From the NCBI GenBank assembly GCA_023105745.1, contig JALGQZ010000013.1, positions 24,994,605 through 25,058,604 of the forward strand: a stretch of 64,000 nucleotides of DNA, written 5' to 3'. Below the pieces are notes generated by a model. It searched no databases. It was not told where the DNA came from and saw only the letters and a program-made list of their open reading frames with translations. The position numbers were made by a program, and so were the translations under genes. This document shows, in pieces, positions 48,713 through 60,300 of the stretch (its first letter is position 1; each line of letters opens with the position of its first letter). The DNA is from Austropuccinia psidii. Taxonomy: Eukaryota; Basidiomycota; Pucciniomycetes; Pucciniales; Sphaerophragmiaceae.

Positions 48713-50308
48713 CAGTGCCCTCCAACAAACCTTTGGAAACTTTTTTTTTCATGTTTTTTTCTCACAATTGTCTCTCATGTGTTTCACAAGGCTATATGGG
48801 AGAGTCAAGAATTTTTTTCTTTATATGATTACACATGTGTTGTTTTTAAATCAAACTAATAATAAAAAATCGTGTATAAATAGTAATAAAATGAAATTTA
48901 GTAATATTAAAATAAAGCTCCTACCATTGGGTAGGAGCTCCATTTTTATCCACAACCATTCACATTCTTGCAGGCATGGATACAAGTAATTCCTCTAAGT
49001 GATCAAAAGGCATTGTATCCCAAACAATGTGAATGGCTTTGCTCAACTCATCCATTGTTTTTGGGTTGAAAAGGTTGGTAACAATGAATTTCATTTTAAA
49101 CCAAAGGTTTTCAATTGCGTTGAGGTCAATTGATTTGGGAGGCCAAGTGAATTTTTGAATATGATGATCTTGATGCCGTTTTTGGCTGGGAGCTCTTCAC
49201 AATTGGCTGCTACACCAACATTGACCAATTCGTCCATAAATGGCAATAGGCCAGGTTCGTAAGCATTATTGATAAAGTCTAATTCCCTACGTTTCCCTGG
49301 GGGCATTATAATAAGCTTGGATTGAATTGGTCCACAGATGGCCCCCCAAATCATCATTGATTGACCGCCATTGAATCAAAGTTGTATTTTTGTTCAGGTG
49401 TTTGCCAAACTCACTTTTGGGTTATGGGCTCTCCTAGTTCAAACAAAGATTTGTCCATCCAAACAACTCGGGACCAATTGTTAATGGTCCAATGGAGGTG
49501 AGCATGGGCAAATTCTATCTGTTGTTCTATGTGTCAAGGACTGAGATAGGGTTTCTTGACGGCAATACAAGACCTTTTACCAAGGTGATGTATTGCCTTG
49601 CAAATAGTATTGAGAGAAACATCAGCTGTGATGAGGTTTTTGATTGAGACAAGTGTCTCTCAACAATGTTGCTGAAGGACTCAGCCAAGTTCTTGTAAGT
49701 CATGATCATTTAATTTTGGAGGTTGGCCAGGTATTGGGAGGTTTTCTAAATGACCTTTCTCTTGAAATTGTCGGATGGTATCATGGACAGTTGTTGGAGG
49801 AACACCTAGAAAGTTGGCAATCATTCAGATTGATGCCCCTGCATCATGCATCCCAATGATTTGCCCTTGGTCTATAGGATTGCAATATGGTGGCATAGTA
49901 ATAAATTGGGTATTTAGTATGTCGTCCAAGATTTCAAATGAGAGTATTAAAAAAAACTCACCATTCATTTTTGTGACTGGTATCAATAGGCATAAAACAA
50001 GGCAACAGCCAGACAAAGACAAGAAACTGAAGCAATCCACAAAGATGATTGATGCAAAAAACCAATGAATCTCATTGTTTAGAAAAAAGATAACCAATTG
50101 TTGATGCTGATTGGTTAGAAAAAACAAGATCATGACAAAAAATAAAACAAGAGAAGAAAGGAGGTGAGATGAGTGCAAGATGATGGTGGAAGTTGGGAGA
50201 AAGAGTCCCCAAGCTCAGAAAAAAAACTGAAAAAATTGTGAGAAAAAAAAACCAAAAAAGAAAAAATTCAAAAAAAAAGAGTGTTCAAGGGTTTGTTGGA
50301 GGGCACTG
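48713..50308 (-). mobile_element. Tc1/mariner element T3 with perfect 19-bp inverted repeats
   Basis: The ends are CAGTGCCCTCCAACAAACC and its exact inverse, flanked by TA on both sides (48711-48712 and 50309-50310). The length of 1596 bp and the TA duplication are typical. Inside is a minus-strand transposase (48921-49896) of a lineage different from T1/T2. The termini are intact, so it could in principle be moved by a transposase supplied elsewhere. Confidence 0.92.
48921..49896 (-). pseudogene. Tc1/mariner transposase of T3
   Basis: It starts ATG PPYCNPIDQGQIIGM (49896-49894) and continues HDAGASI, a TGA, IANFLGVPPTTVHDTIRQFQ, an N-terminal helix-turn-helix typical of Tc1 proteins, then PGQPPKL. 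The first catalytic Asp is in WMDKSLFELG. Farther on come MMIWGAICGP and YEPGLLPFMDEL (49091-49357). The SIDLNAIENLW-type motif with the third acidic residue is readable only after a frameshift near 49150. The frame ends at 48921-48923. Two TGA codons stand where Arg is expected. Upstream in-frame sequence (to 50178) may be leader rather than coding. Confidence 0.82.
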
Positions 50309-50328
50309 TACAGTACATTATTACAGTA
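50309..50328 (+). repeat. TACAGTA junction between T3 and T2
   Basis: The 20 bases TACAGTACATTATTACAGTA are all that separates the two transposons. They equal the end of unit R2 (52422-52441 region), showing that both elements landed in the same short tract. Confidence 0.85.
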
Positions 50329-50646
50329 CAGTGGCCCAAAGCATATATTTGGAAACTACCTGCACAGATAGCATGCACAATCATTTTCAATTGTGTTAGC
50401 TTGCAATTTGTTAGACTCCTCATTTCTCACTTGTCCCCTTTTCTTTATTTTTATTCTTATTTTTTGATCTCCTCCTTTTTCCTCAACCTTGATTTGTCCT
50501 CTTGGACTTTATTTTTTCTTTGATATTTTATATTTCTCAATGCTAACTGGTGCTCTAAAAATTGCAAATTATAATTGTAAGCACATGGGATTTTTCGGTT
50601 GCACAGATTGCCGATTCCTTTTTATTTTATTCTTTCACATAGATTA

Positions 50647-51678
50647 ATGGCTCCTTATGTTGATGTCAAGCTGAGGGTGCAGATTGTTGGTATGAGGCAA
50701 GCTGGAGTATCCATTAGAGGGATCTCCAATGCCACGCATGTGGCCAAGTCAACAGTTTGGGGTATCATCAATTGATAGGATCAATGAGGCCACTGCAAGA
50801 ACAACAACAAGCCTGGTTGGAAACCAAAAATGGATGACAATAACTGTGCTGACCTTGATGCATATTTGGTGGACCATCAACAAGCCACACTTGCGGAATT
50901 GGTGGATACAATTCCAAAGGTGATTTAAGGTTGTACCACCAGAAAAGAAATCCACAACCTTGGCAAACAATTGTGTGTGGCACCCAAAAAACCCTACCTA
51001 TGTCCAGTCTATTTTTCTTGTTGCTTGGCATTTTCTCAGCAGCTTCATCTGTGGAATCCCCATCAATGGGGGCACATCATTTGGACCAATGAGAGCTCCT
51101 TTGAACTAGGGAAGAAAAGCGACCAGGTACGAGTATGGCGAACTCCAAACAAAAAGTATGATCTTGCTAATCTGCAAGTCAACCATTGATCTGGCCACCG
51201 TTCAATCATGATTTGGGCCTGTATTTTTGGGTCCACCAAGGGACCGTTTGTGTTCCTGAATGGACCACTGAATGCAGCAGCATTCATTGAGCAAGTATAC
51301 AACACTTCTCTCCTCCCGTTCTTCAACCAGATGGCCAATGCCCCGTATATTCAAGGCCATCAAAATATTGCAATGATGGAAGACAGGGCCCCCATTCATA
51401 TGGCTTGGTTGTCAAATGAGTGGCACCAGGCAAATGCAATTGCAAAGCTACCTTGGCCAGCACACTCTCCGGACCTCAACCCCATTGAAAATGTTTGGCG
51501 CAAGATGAAATCACATGTTATCAAGCACTACAACCCCCACACAATTGCCAGATTGCAAGCAGCTATTTTTGGGGCATGGAATGACCTTCCTGCACAATTC
51601 CTTGTGGACATCCTCTTCAAAATGCATGATTGCATGCAATTTGTAATTGATCACAATGGAGGTCTTACCAGATGGTAG
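50647..51678 (+). pseudogene. Tc1/mariner transposase of T2, one frame with five stops
   Basis: A single frame of 343 codons from ATG 50647 to TAG 51676-51678 has no frameshift but in-frame stops at codons 43, 44, 47, 94 and 181. The N-terminal helix-turn-helix is VQIVGMRQAGVSIRGISNA. DDE motifs: IIWTNESSFELG, where the first Asp is Asn (codon 148); IAMMEDRAPIHMA with the second Asp; and AHSPDLNPIENVWRKMK with the third acidic residue. MIWACIFGSTKGPFVFLNGP lies between. The last third is open (51208-51678). The preserved frame suggests recent inactivation by point mutations, several of them of CGA-to-TGA or CAG-to-TAG type. Confidence 0.9.
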
Positions 51679-51939
51679 GCTCTTTATCCGCTTCTTGTCA
51701 GCCAAATATACATGGCACTTTCTTATTTTTTTGGGTAAATATTCTTTGCGTTTCATATTCTTTTCCTAGTTACACATATATTGATTATCCATAGCAGAAC
51801 TACTATCAATAGCCGCATTTGTACAAGCAGTGTAATTTATAAACATGCATCATAATATGTGAAACAAAATATTGAGAAAACAAGCCACATTTGCTTTTTG
51901 TAAATAAGTCTGCCAAGAGCGCATCAATCCTTTTGTCCA

Positions 51940-51973
51940 AAAAATACAGGGGTCCGTGCAACCCTGTATTTTT
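51940..51973 (+). other. Hairpin near the 3' end of T2
   Basis: Perfect 12-base arms, AAAAATACAGGG and CCCTGTATTTTT, around a 10-base loop. The same structure with 10-base arms lies at 46856-46887 in T1, in the same place relative to the transposase. It may be a transcript end signal or a subterminal protein-binding site. Confidence 0.7.
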
Positions 51974-52015
51974 TTTTTGGAAAAAAAGTGTCCCAATATA
52001 TGCTTTGGGCCACTG

Positions 52016-52441
52016 TACATACTATAATTTGAATAATAACTAATTGATAAAAGTTATTTTAAGAATTTATAGAATTTTAAAATAATTTAACAAGTTTTAA
52101 TTATTTATTATTTAATTCATAAACCATAGGGAATAGTTTATCAGACTTATCTCTTGAAATAATAGTAAGAAGACTGTATCTTTATATGATAATAATTTTA
52201 ATACTAAATTAATTTCATAGATCAAGTTCAAATTTTTAAATATTTCATATAAAAAATAACTTGTATTATATGCCATTATTTTGAGAATTTCAAGTGTTAT
52301 TTGTGATCCTAGTTATACCTTGAAAAAGAATAAATTGGATTTAGAATTTCAATAACAATAATAATGATAATTCTTTTTAGTTTCTTTTTAGGTCTACTGT
52401 GCTTTACTGTTTGTACAGTACAGTACAGTACATTATTACAG
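52016..52441 (+). repeat. Tandem unit R2 (non-coding), intact copy
   Basis: It runs from TACATACTATAATTTG to TACATTATTACAG and is an uninterrupted copy of R1 plus the junction at 50309-50328. It ends in three tandem TACAG words. No reading frame is visible. Confidence 0.85.
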
Positions 52442-54368
52442 TACAACTCTAGTTTAATAAAGAATTGAATAAATTTATTAATTACCTCAAGAGTAATAAT
52501 TCTTCAAAATTCTATAAAATTCTAAACAATTTAATTTAAATCTTGATGCTTGATTATTCCTCCGGATCTAAGGCTAATTAATAAAATTGTAATTTAAGAC
52601 TGTTGATATTTTTTTTATAAAAAAACTAGATAATTCAACCAATTTGATAAGGCAAATCAATGGATTCAATAAATTTCTTTTTGCACCTATGAACTTTTAT
52701 TTGACAATAAAATTAAAAAAGGTGGTCATACGATTATTTTGACATAAAGTAATTATAAATTGATGTCAATTTAAAGACGTACTGTACAACTGTACAGTAC
52801 GCTTTGAGCTTTTTTTGTTGTTATCACTGATTGGTCGTCTATGTTTTTGTGTACAGTGCAGTACTTTTAGGGATGGATATCTTTCATGAATCATCTCAGC
52901 TTGCTTACCTCTTGTTGATCCAACCAGTTGCTATTTGAATTTTTTAATTTAATTTTAACAAAATTTTAGACATTTTGAATTAAAGTAATAATTTATTTTG
53001 AAAGGGCTTTGAGATTTATTGATAGCAATTTTTGATTAGCCTTCAATGAGTGAATGTTGAGTGTACTGTACAGTAATGTGTATATGGTAAACCAGGTGAA
53101 GTAATGATAAGTTTATGAATTCTTTCAATTTAGTTTTATTTTATTTTTATTTTGTTAAGATACCCTTTTGCCTTTAATCTAAAATAAAATTTGCTTTTTA
53201 ATTGAAATTTTTAGAACATCCGCTCTAAGGGTCTTAGTTTAAACTTTTTAGCTCTTCTAAATAATTAATTAAGATATAAACCTTCATCTTTCGTATATAT
53301 ATTTATCATCAATCAAATCATTTTAATTTTAATTTTAAAATGTACAGTAGTTAATTTTATTGAATTAATTGCAAATCATCCATTTTGGATTCCATTAATT
53401 ACCTTTTATAAATTCATTTTGAATTAAGTTTTATTGATATCACTTTGTAGTGTGTACAGTACTATACTATACTGTACTGTATATTGCACAAATACTCATC
53501 GTTTGGATATAATAAATCAAACAAGTTTGTCCGACGTAATCGGGACTTTGAAAACTAAGCTGTTGTTAATTAGCTTAAGTGAATTAGCGCTAAGTAGGGC
53601 TAGTGAGTGAAGTGAAAGAAAATTAAAAATAAAACTTTCTAGCTTTAACAAATTAACTTGATAAACCAATCTAAATTAAATAAAGCCAAGATAATAAATT
53701 ATTCTTAACCAGGAAGAAATCCAACAAGTTCAAATTAAAGATGATCATCAAGGTAACATTCAATCTTAAAAATTCTATCAAGATCTTAAAATCCAAACTT
53801 ATCTACTGTACACTGTCTGACTCTGTTGTACAGTACAACACACCAAGAATAGTTGTATATCTTTAAGTTTTATTGGATAGATTGCTTATTATTTACAACT
53901 TGATTTTAATTTACTTTCTCATAAGTTCTAATAAATTTTTTATTGACATTTGATCTTCAAAGAATTTAATCTTAAAAATTTACTGAGCTATCAGAGAATT
54001 TAATTTAATTACTGTAGTAATCTAATTTAATAAATTTATTAAAATTTTAATAATCAATTCTTTTAAAATCACTCAAAATAATTATTAATTTATCATCTTC
54101 ATCGTCCACTTATTTTATTACCTCAAAAAATCATTTTATTTAATAATCAGTCAACAAATTCTAATCAATAAATATCATTTAATCTTTAACTAATATTTTT
54201 GTTTTATTATAAAATTAATGAATCTTTCAGATCAAATCTAATCATGACAAGCAAGTTATTTTGAACTTTTCCACAAAATTTAAACTTCCTTTTCAATCCA
54301 CATACTCTAACTCAAAACACAAAGAATTACAATCAAAATTCGAACGAGAATTCATCTCTACTACCAAA
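52442..54368. other. Intergenic region upstream of the large gene, with TGTACAGTA words
   Basis: This is 1.9 kb of AT-rich sequence without a gene. The palindromic word TGTACA, often inside TACTGTACAGTA, recurs at about 52780, 52851, 53058, 53340, 53453 and 53807. CpG is more frequent than to the left. The promoter of the gene at 54369 must lie here, but I see no single convincing TATA box. An untranslated exon could also be present (an acceptor-like TTTCAG ends at 54230). Confidence 0.5.
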
Positions 54369-57300
54369 ATGAAATTAAAGTCGATATCACCTCAATCAAA
54401 ACCAATCGAATTCATCTTATCTGGTAATTTGCTAATTCTTTACCTTCTTGATGACATTTTCGTCCTTTGGGTTTTTTTTTTTTTTGTTTTTATTTTAACG
54501 TGATATAGGTATTTCTTCAAAGAGTCAGACGATTCATAATTCTTTTATTTTATTCGATTAATTTCTTAATTTTGATGACATGAATTACTATTATCATTCA
54601 TTTAACAATTATATCAATTTAATTGATTCAATTTTTGGTTTATACGTCATCATATCAAGATAAATCTATTACTGATTTAGGATTAATTTACCCATCAACT
54701 TATAGCGATCTTGATGGTAAGTAAAATTTTTTATTCAAAATCTTAGTATAATCTTAAAAAATCCAATCTTTGTACAAGTATTTTAATCAGGTTTTGAAGG
54801 AATAAAAATTAAAAATTTTGATATCAAAATTAAAATTTATAAACTAGATCATTCATTAACTTGAGATCTATCCCTTTAAGAACTCATCAAATAATTTTAA
54901 TACCTAATCTTTTTAAAATTCAACTTATCATTAAATCTTCATCATTTAAAGATTAAATTAATCTTACTTGTTGATTTTTTAGTCACTAATTTGACTTTTT
55001 AACACATTATTATCAAATTTTTACTAGATATCTTAAGTCGAGCTGTTTCAGATAGATTGATTTCCTCAAATTCCAGTCATCATGATGATCATCGTCAGTT
55101 ATTTTATTTTATTTTACTTCAGAATTTTGGTCATCCAATCAACTCTTTAATTGTCCCTGCTTGGGATCGATTGAGTTGAGGATTTCTATCGAGCCTACTA
55201 CTGTATTCATCATCACAAACAGACCCTTGATCTCATCTTATCCAATTAATTTGTATTGGTAACATCAAATTATTATACTCTAAAATAGATCGAGCTCGAA
55301 AGCTTAACCATCAAGATCTTACCCGTTCTCATGCACGTTCAATTAGTCTACCAACAACTCGGAGACCTACCCGCGTTCGGTTTCAAACGCCGTCCGATGT
55401 CGAGAATAGCAGCAAGGTTGACACCGATTCGATAATTGAGTGCTCTCATCTCAAATTCAACTCAATTGAAAACCTTCAAGAGAAAATTACTAATAGCATT
55501 ATTAATTCGGCTGACCGGTCGAATCAAAAAGATGGAATGGATCGGGAGCAGATTCAAGCTGATCCCACTTCAAATCAAGTATTAAAGTCAAAAAAATTTA
55601 CTCAAGTTTCAGATCAAGATCAACAAGATCAACAAGATAAAGAGACGCATACCAAACTAAATCAACCCATCTCCGGCTCTTTAGATTCGACGAGTACACC
55701 CACTAATACCAATTCTACCCTTCAGTCAGACGAAATCTTCAAAGATCTCACCCTTTTGCTCAATTCAACAGCTTACACTCCCCCAACTCCATCGGATTGT
55801 TATAGGCCATTAGAATCATTTAAAAAACCTTCAGTCATCACTCGTCCAGTAATCTCTTCACCTTTAGGTAGGAAATACTTGAATTTTTAACCCTCTCTCA
55901 CTTACATGATCACACAGTCCTTAGATCTTCACTTTCTCATACCCTACATCATATCCATCATCTCCATGCTTTTGAGCTTGACTTTGGATTGCTATCACCA
56001 TCTTCATCATACCCTCAAAACCCTTCTCAGTTCATCTCAAATCGGATGTATATTGTATTTCATTCCCAGTCGGTCAAATATTGTTTGTTTGTCCGTCTCA
56101 AGGGGTTGTCCTACCAAGCATTGATTGATTGATTGATTGATTGAGAATCAGAGTCATAGATTTGAGTTCATCATTCTTGAATACCATATCGCCCTTAATC
56201 CCACCTTCGGCTTGGTTCTATAAACCTTTCCTAAATCGTCCATCTTATGAACTTGTGTATTGTAAAGTGTACTGTACAGTATACAATATATCATAAATCA
56301 TCTCATTTTACTCCGCAGTTTACCTTTGCTCATCTTATTAGCTTCAGCGGACATTTTTTTTCGTACCAACTAATCTTTATTTCTATCCAATTAGCAATCT
56401 ACCCACAGTACAGTTATCCGTTCTTTAAAAATATCTTGTACTAAATCATCTTCATCTTCTGCTTGCTCATCATCTCAATCCTTAGCCCGCTCATTCATTC
56501 GTCGACTTTACACTAGCACAATCACCCTTGCCCCTAGCCCTAATCAATCCAATTTCGCTCAAAAGCATACAATCGTCGCCACCTCTACTGTCTTGAGCCC
56601 TACTCTCACCTCTCCTGATTACCTCCCTACCAACAAAACTCATCTCACTTGTCACCCTTTTTCCACACTCATTCCGACCTCGAGATCATCCTCTCATCCT
56701 AAATCAGTGTTCGATCCTCTTGCTGAGCTTCCCCCACAATCTTTTCCTGGTAAACCTGCTTCTCTTCTTCCTCCTCCTTCTCCCTCTGATCCTCCTCCAC
56801 GCCAGATCAATTTCCCCCGTCCGTTCAGGAGGCGACTTTCCCTAGCCCATCCATCTTCCGTACCTTTGCCTCTTTCACCGCCTCCCGAGTTTGACTTTAG
56901 CGCGTTCGAAAGCCGTCTTTCTGTTTTCAACAATTTAATAGACGGTAAACATTGGACCTGCGCATATTGTCACAAATCATATCACGCGCTCAACTGTGTT
57001 TTTCTTCCCCCAGATTCGCCTTCGATGACAGTCGTTAATCCTCCTACTCTTGATCCGTGCAGTAAGCTTCACCCTATCACTCAATATTGTTCTTATTGTT
57101 AATCGAACTTTTCACTGGTATCCTCTGGGTGATTCGCTCAAAGGCTCTTTAATAGATCTTGATAATGAACTTACTTCCCAGGCTAATCTCATGGAGATGT
57201 GTAACCCTAAAAAAACGCCCTACAACAATTTTTCACCATTGATATCTCCTGTCATTTCCGAACGGCCATTTATACCATCATTGCTCTCCTCACCAGCTTC

Positions 57301-60300
57301 TGAATACGCTCAACGCCCCCGGTTCGGATCCAAATATTCCAACTCTGGTTTGAGCCAAAAAGACAACATTGATAATTGTCTTTCCTCACAACCCCATCTA
57401 TCAACCGTTTCTGGTATTTAATTTTTTTCATTTTCAGCTGCGTTCTTTCCCGTCATCCTAAATCCTTTCAAAAATATTTTGTCAAAGCTAATGTGCTTAT
57501 TGCCTCTTGGCTATTTTACTTCTTAGCTCCCTTAAAAATTGATTCAGAATTATTGGGATCTATACAGAAGTTAGAAAATCGTTTGGCTGAAATTAGTGGT
57601 GAAGCCAACATAAATGAAAACAATAACATTCAAGAATTTCAACGTGGCTCACCGTCATCCTTTCAACGCACTGTCCCTGGTTAGTAGGTTTTTCCAAGCA
57701 TTGGCGAGAAATGATTGGCTTCGAAACTAAGGAAAATTATTTGTGATGGGTGATTCTCTAATCAGAAACCACTCAAGTTGTATTGCCGAGTCGAGCAAGT
57801 TCGCGAAGGTCGCCCTATCATACATCATGTACCTTACCAGTAGCTACTGATGATGTGACAGGTAGGAAACACTTTTTAATCTTTTATTTGTTTTCAAAAC
57901 ATCACAAAAAATGCTGACAATTCAATCCTTGAACGATGAATTCTTATGCAGACATACCTTCCAAACAATCTGTTGCGCTGGATAGAGCACCAAGTCACCC
58001 AGATTCAAGGAAATCGTCCTTATCTACTATTCGCCATGTTGAGAGACCACTTGCCCGTATTACTCTTTCTATTTTTCTCTCATAATTGCCATCACTTAGG
58101 TCCAGCTCATGAAGTTTACTTTGATCACTAATGAATATCAAATAAAATATTTTTTGCGTTATTCCAAAGATTCTTTTCCTCCATCCGAGAGTAAGGCCTC
58201 TTCGGTTTTTCCGATACCCTCTAACAGATCACCAATACAGCCCTTGACAGGTTAGTTGTTTCTCGCTTCTATTTGAATAAACTCAACCAATCCCACAAAT
58301 AGATTTCTAAAATGTTGTTTTATCTTCCTTAGAGGAGGCCTTACAGCTTCATTCTTATGGCAGCACGCGGAATGATCGAGTGCTTGAAGGCTTAAAAGGT
58401 GCTTTTCCATCTTTTTTTTTTTTTTTTTTTTTAGTTTTATCATACAATGAAGCTTTGGTGCTGAACGTCAGTGTAATGTTTTCAAGAGTTTGCTGATCAT
58501 AGATGTTTCCGTGCTTGATTGTAATCTCTAGACTCACCTCGTCCAACTGAACATGGAAGCCGTGCATCGCGTTGGTTGCCAGGTGAATCCAAAACAGATG
58601 AACTGTCAAGTTTAATTGAATCCATCGCCCAACGCGAATCTGAGCGGACGCAAAAATTGGTGAATATGTTGAGAGATGCATCACAGCGAGCTCTGCAAAG
58701 GGAACGAGAATTTAATGAGCTGGTTGAGATGATTCAGGATCGTGAAGCAGTGCGAAGAAAGGATTTGGGTAATTTGGCTAGAGCCGAAGTTGGCTCAACA
58801 CAATTTGATCGTTCTCCATACCTTGATGCACTCTTGAGTAATGTGTCTGGTTCGTCATCGCAACAAAATTCATCCCCTCCCAAACCCAAGTCTTCAATAA
58901 ATGAAGCTGTTTCCGAAAGCAAAAGGATTTCTTGCCCTTCATCTATCAAGAGTGGGTTGACTACCAAGGATTTACGAGAAGCGTCGCCGGCGGAAGCCTT
59001 ACAAGGCACCCTGAGTGGGATTTGCAGAGCTGCCAGCAACGATGCTCAAAACGCTGCTTTAGGTACTCCCAGGGTACGGTCACCAGCGAGAACCGTACTC
59101 AACGCAATTCTGCCAACAGACTTCAGAGCCCCTTCCACCGCAGCCCAATCTCGGATTCTTTTACCTACAGTTGGTCATCGAACACCTTCCCATACAGGCA
59201 ATTCCCCAAACAGGCCAACTGAAAATATTCAAGCCCAATCAAATCTGGGAAGCATCCGGAGTCTCCCCCTGAGGGATACTAGAGCAGGTGCTACGAATGA
59301 GCCCTCAAGTGTACCTACCACTCCTACTGTGTCAGGTCTGCTATCACCTCCGGCAAGCCCAAAGGCACAATTAATAACACCGTATGCTCGAGAGTCGCCT
59401 GTAGCTGCAAGTACCAAGGCGCCATTGACACCAATCACGACAGCGAGTCATAAAACTCCATCAGAGGCAACGAGACAAAAGGTATCATCAGTGGCAGCGA
59501 GTCGAAGGGCACCATCAAAGGCATCCACCCATGAAGCACCATCAGAGAAAGTGACTCAAAGGTCACCATCAAAGTCAGCCACCCATGAAGTATCATCAGA
59601 GGCACCGAGACAAAAGGTACCATCAGAGGCAGCCATCCATGAAGCACCATCAGAGGCAGGTAGTCGATGGGCACCATCAAAGGCATCCTCCACCCATGAA
59701 GTACCATCAGAGAAAGCGAGCCAAAGGTCACCATCAAAGTCGGCCACCCATGAAGTATCATCAGAGGCATCGAGACCAAAGGTACCATCGGAGGCAGCCG
59801 TCCATGAAGCACCATCAGAGGCAGAGAGTCGATGGGCTCCATCAAAGGCATCCACCCAAAGGTCTCTATCAAAGGTAGCCACCCAGGAAGCATCATCAGA
59901 AGCTGGGAGTCGATGGGCACCACCAAAGGCATCCACCCAATGGTCACCATCAAAGTCGGCCACCCATGAAGTATCATCAGGGGCATCGAGACCAAAGGTA
60001 CCATCAGAGAAAGCCAGTCAAAGGTCACCATCAAAGTCGGCCACCCATGAAGTATCATCAGAGGCATCGAGACAAAAGGTACCATCAGAGGCAGCCATCC
60101 ATGAAGCACCATCAGAGGCAGAGAGTCGATGGGCACCATCAAAGGCATCCACCCAAAGGTCTCCATCAAAGGTAGCCACCCATGAAGCATCATCAGAGGC
60201 TGGGAATCGATGGGCACCACCAAAGGCATCCACCCAACGGTCACCATCAGAGGCATCGAGACCAAAGGTACCATCAGAGGCAGTCGTGCATGAAGCACCA

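Larger units (their letters stand above)
50329..52015 (+). mobile_element. Tc1/mariner element T2
   Basis: The ends CAGTGGCCCAAAGCATATAT are perfect inverted repeats (at least 20 bp), with TA on both sides (50327-50328 and 52016-52017). Length is 1687 bp. It contains one transposase frame (50647-51678) and, between the stop and the 3' terminus, the hairpin AAAAATACAGGG...CCCTGTATTTTT (51940-51973). T1 is a degenerate relative in the opposite orientation. Confidence 0.93.

Noticed and set aside
57414..57437. A 24-nt intron ending TTTTCAG in the large gene
   Set aside because: Too short to be spliced. The longer intron 57414-57526 ends at CTTCTTAG and keeps phase 1.
58412..58434. Acceptor site right after the 21-base T run
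   Set aside because: Using it puts a stop (TGA) into the following sequence; the acceptor at 58529-58531 leads directly into the long open exon.
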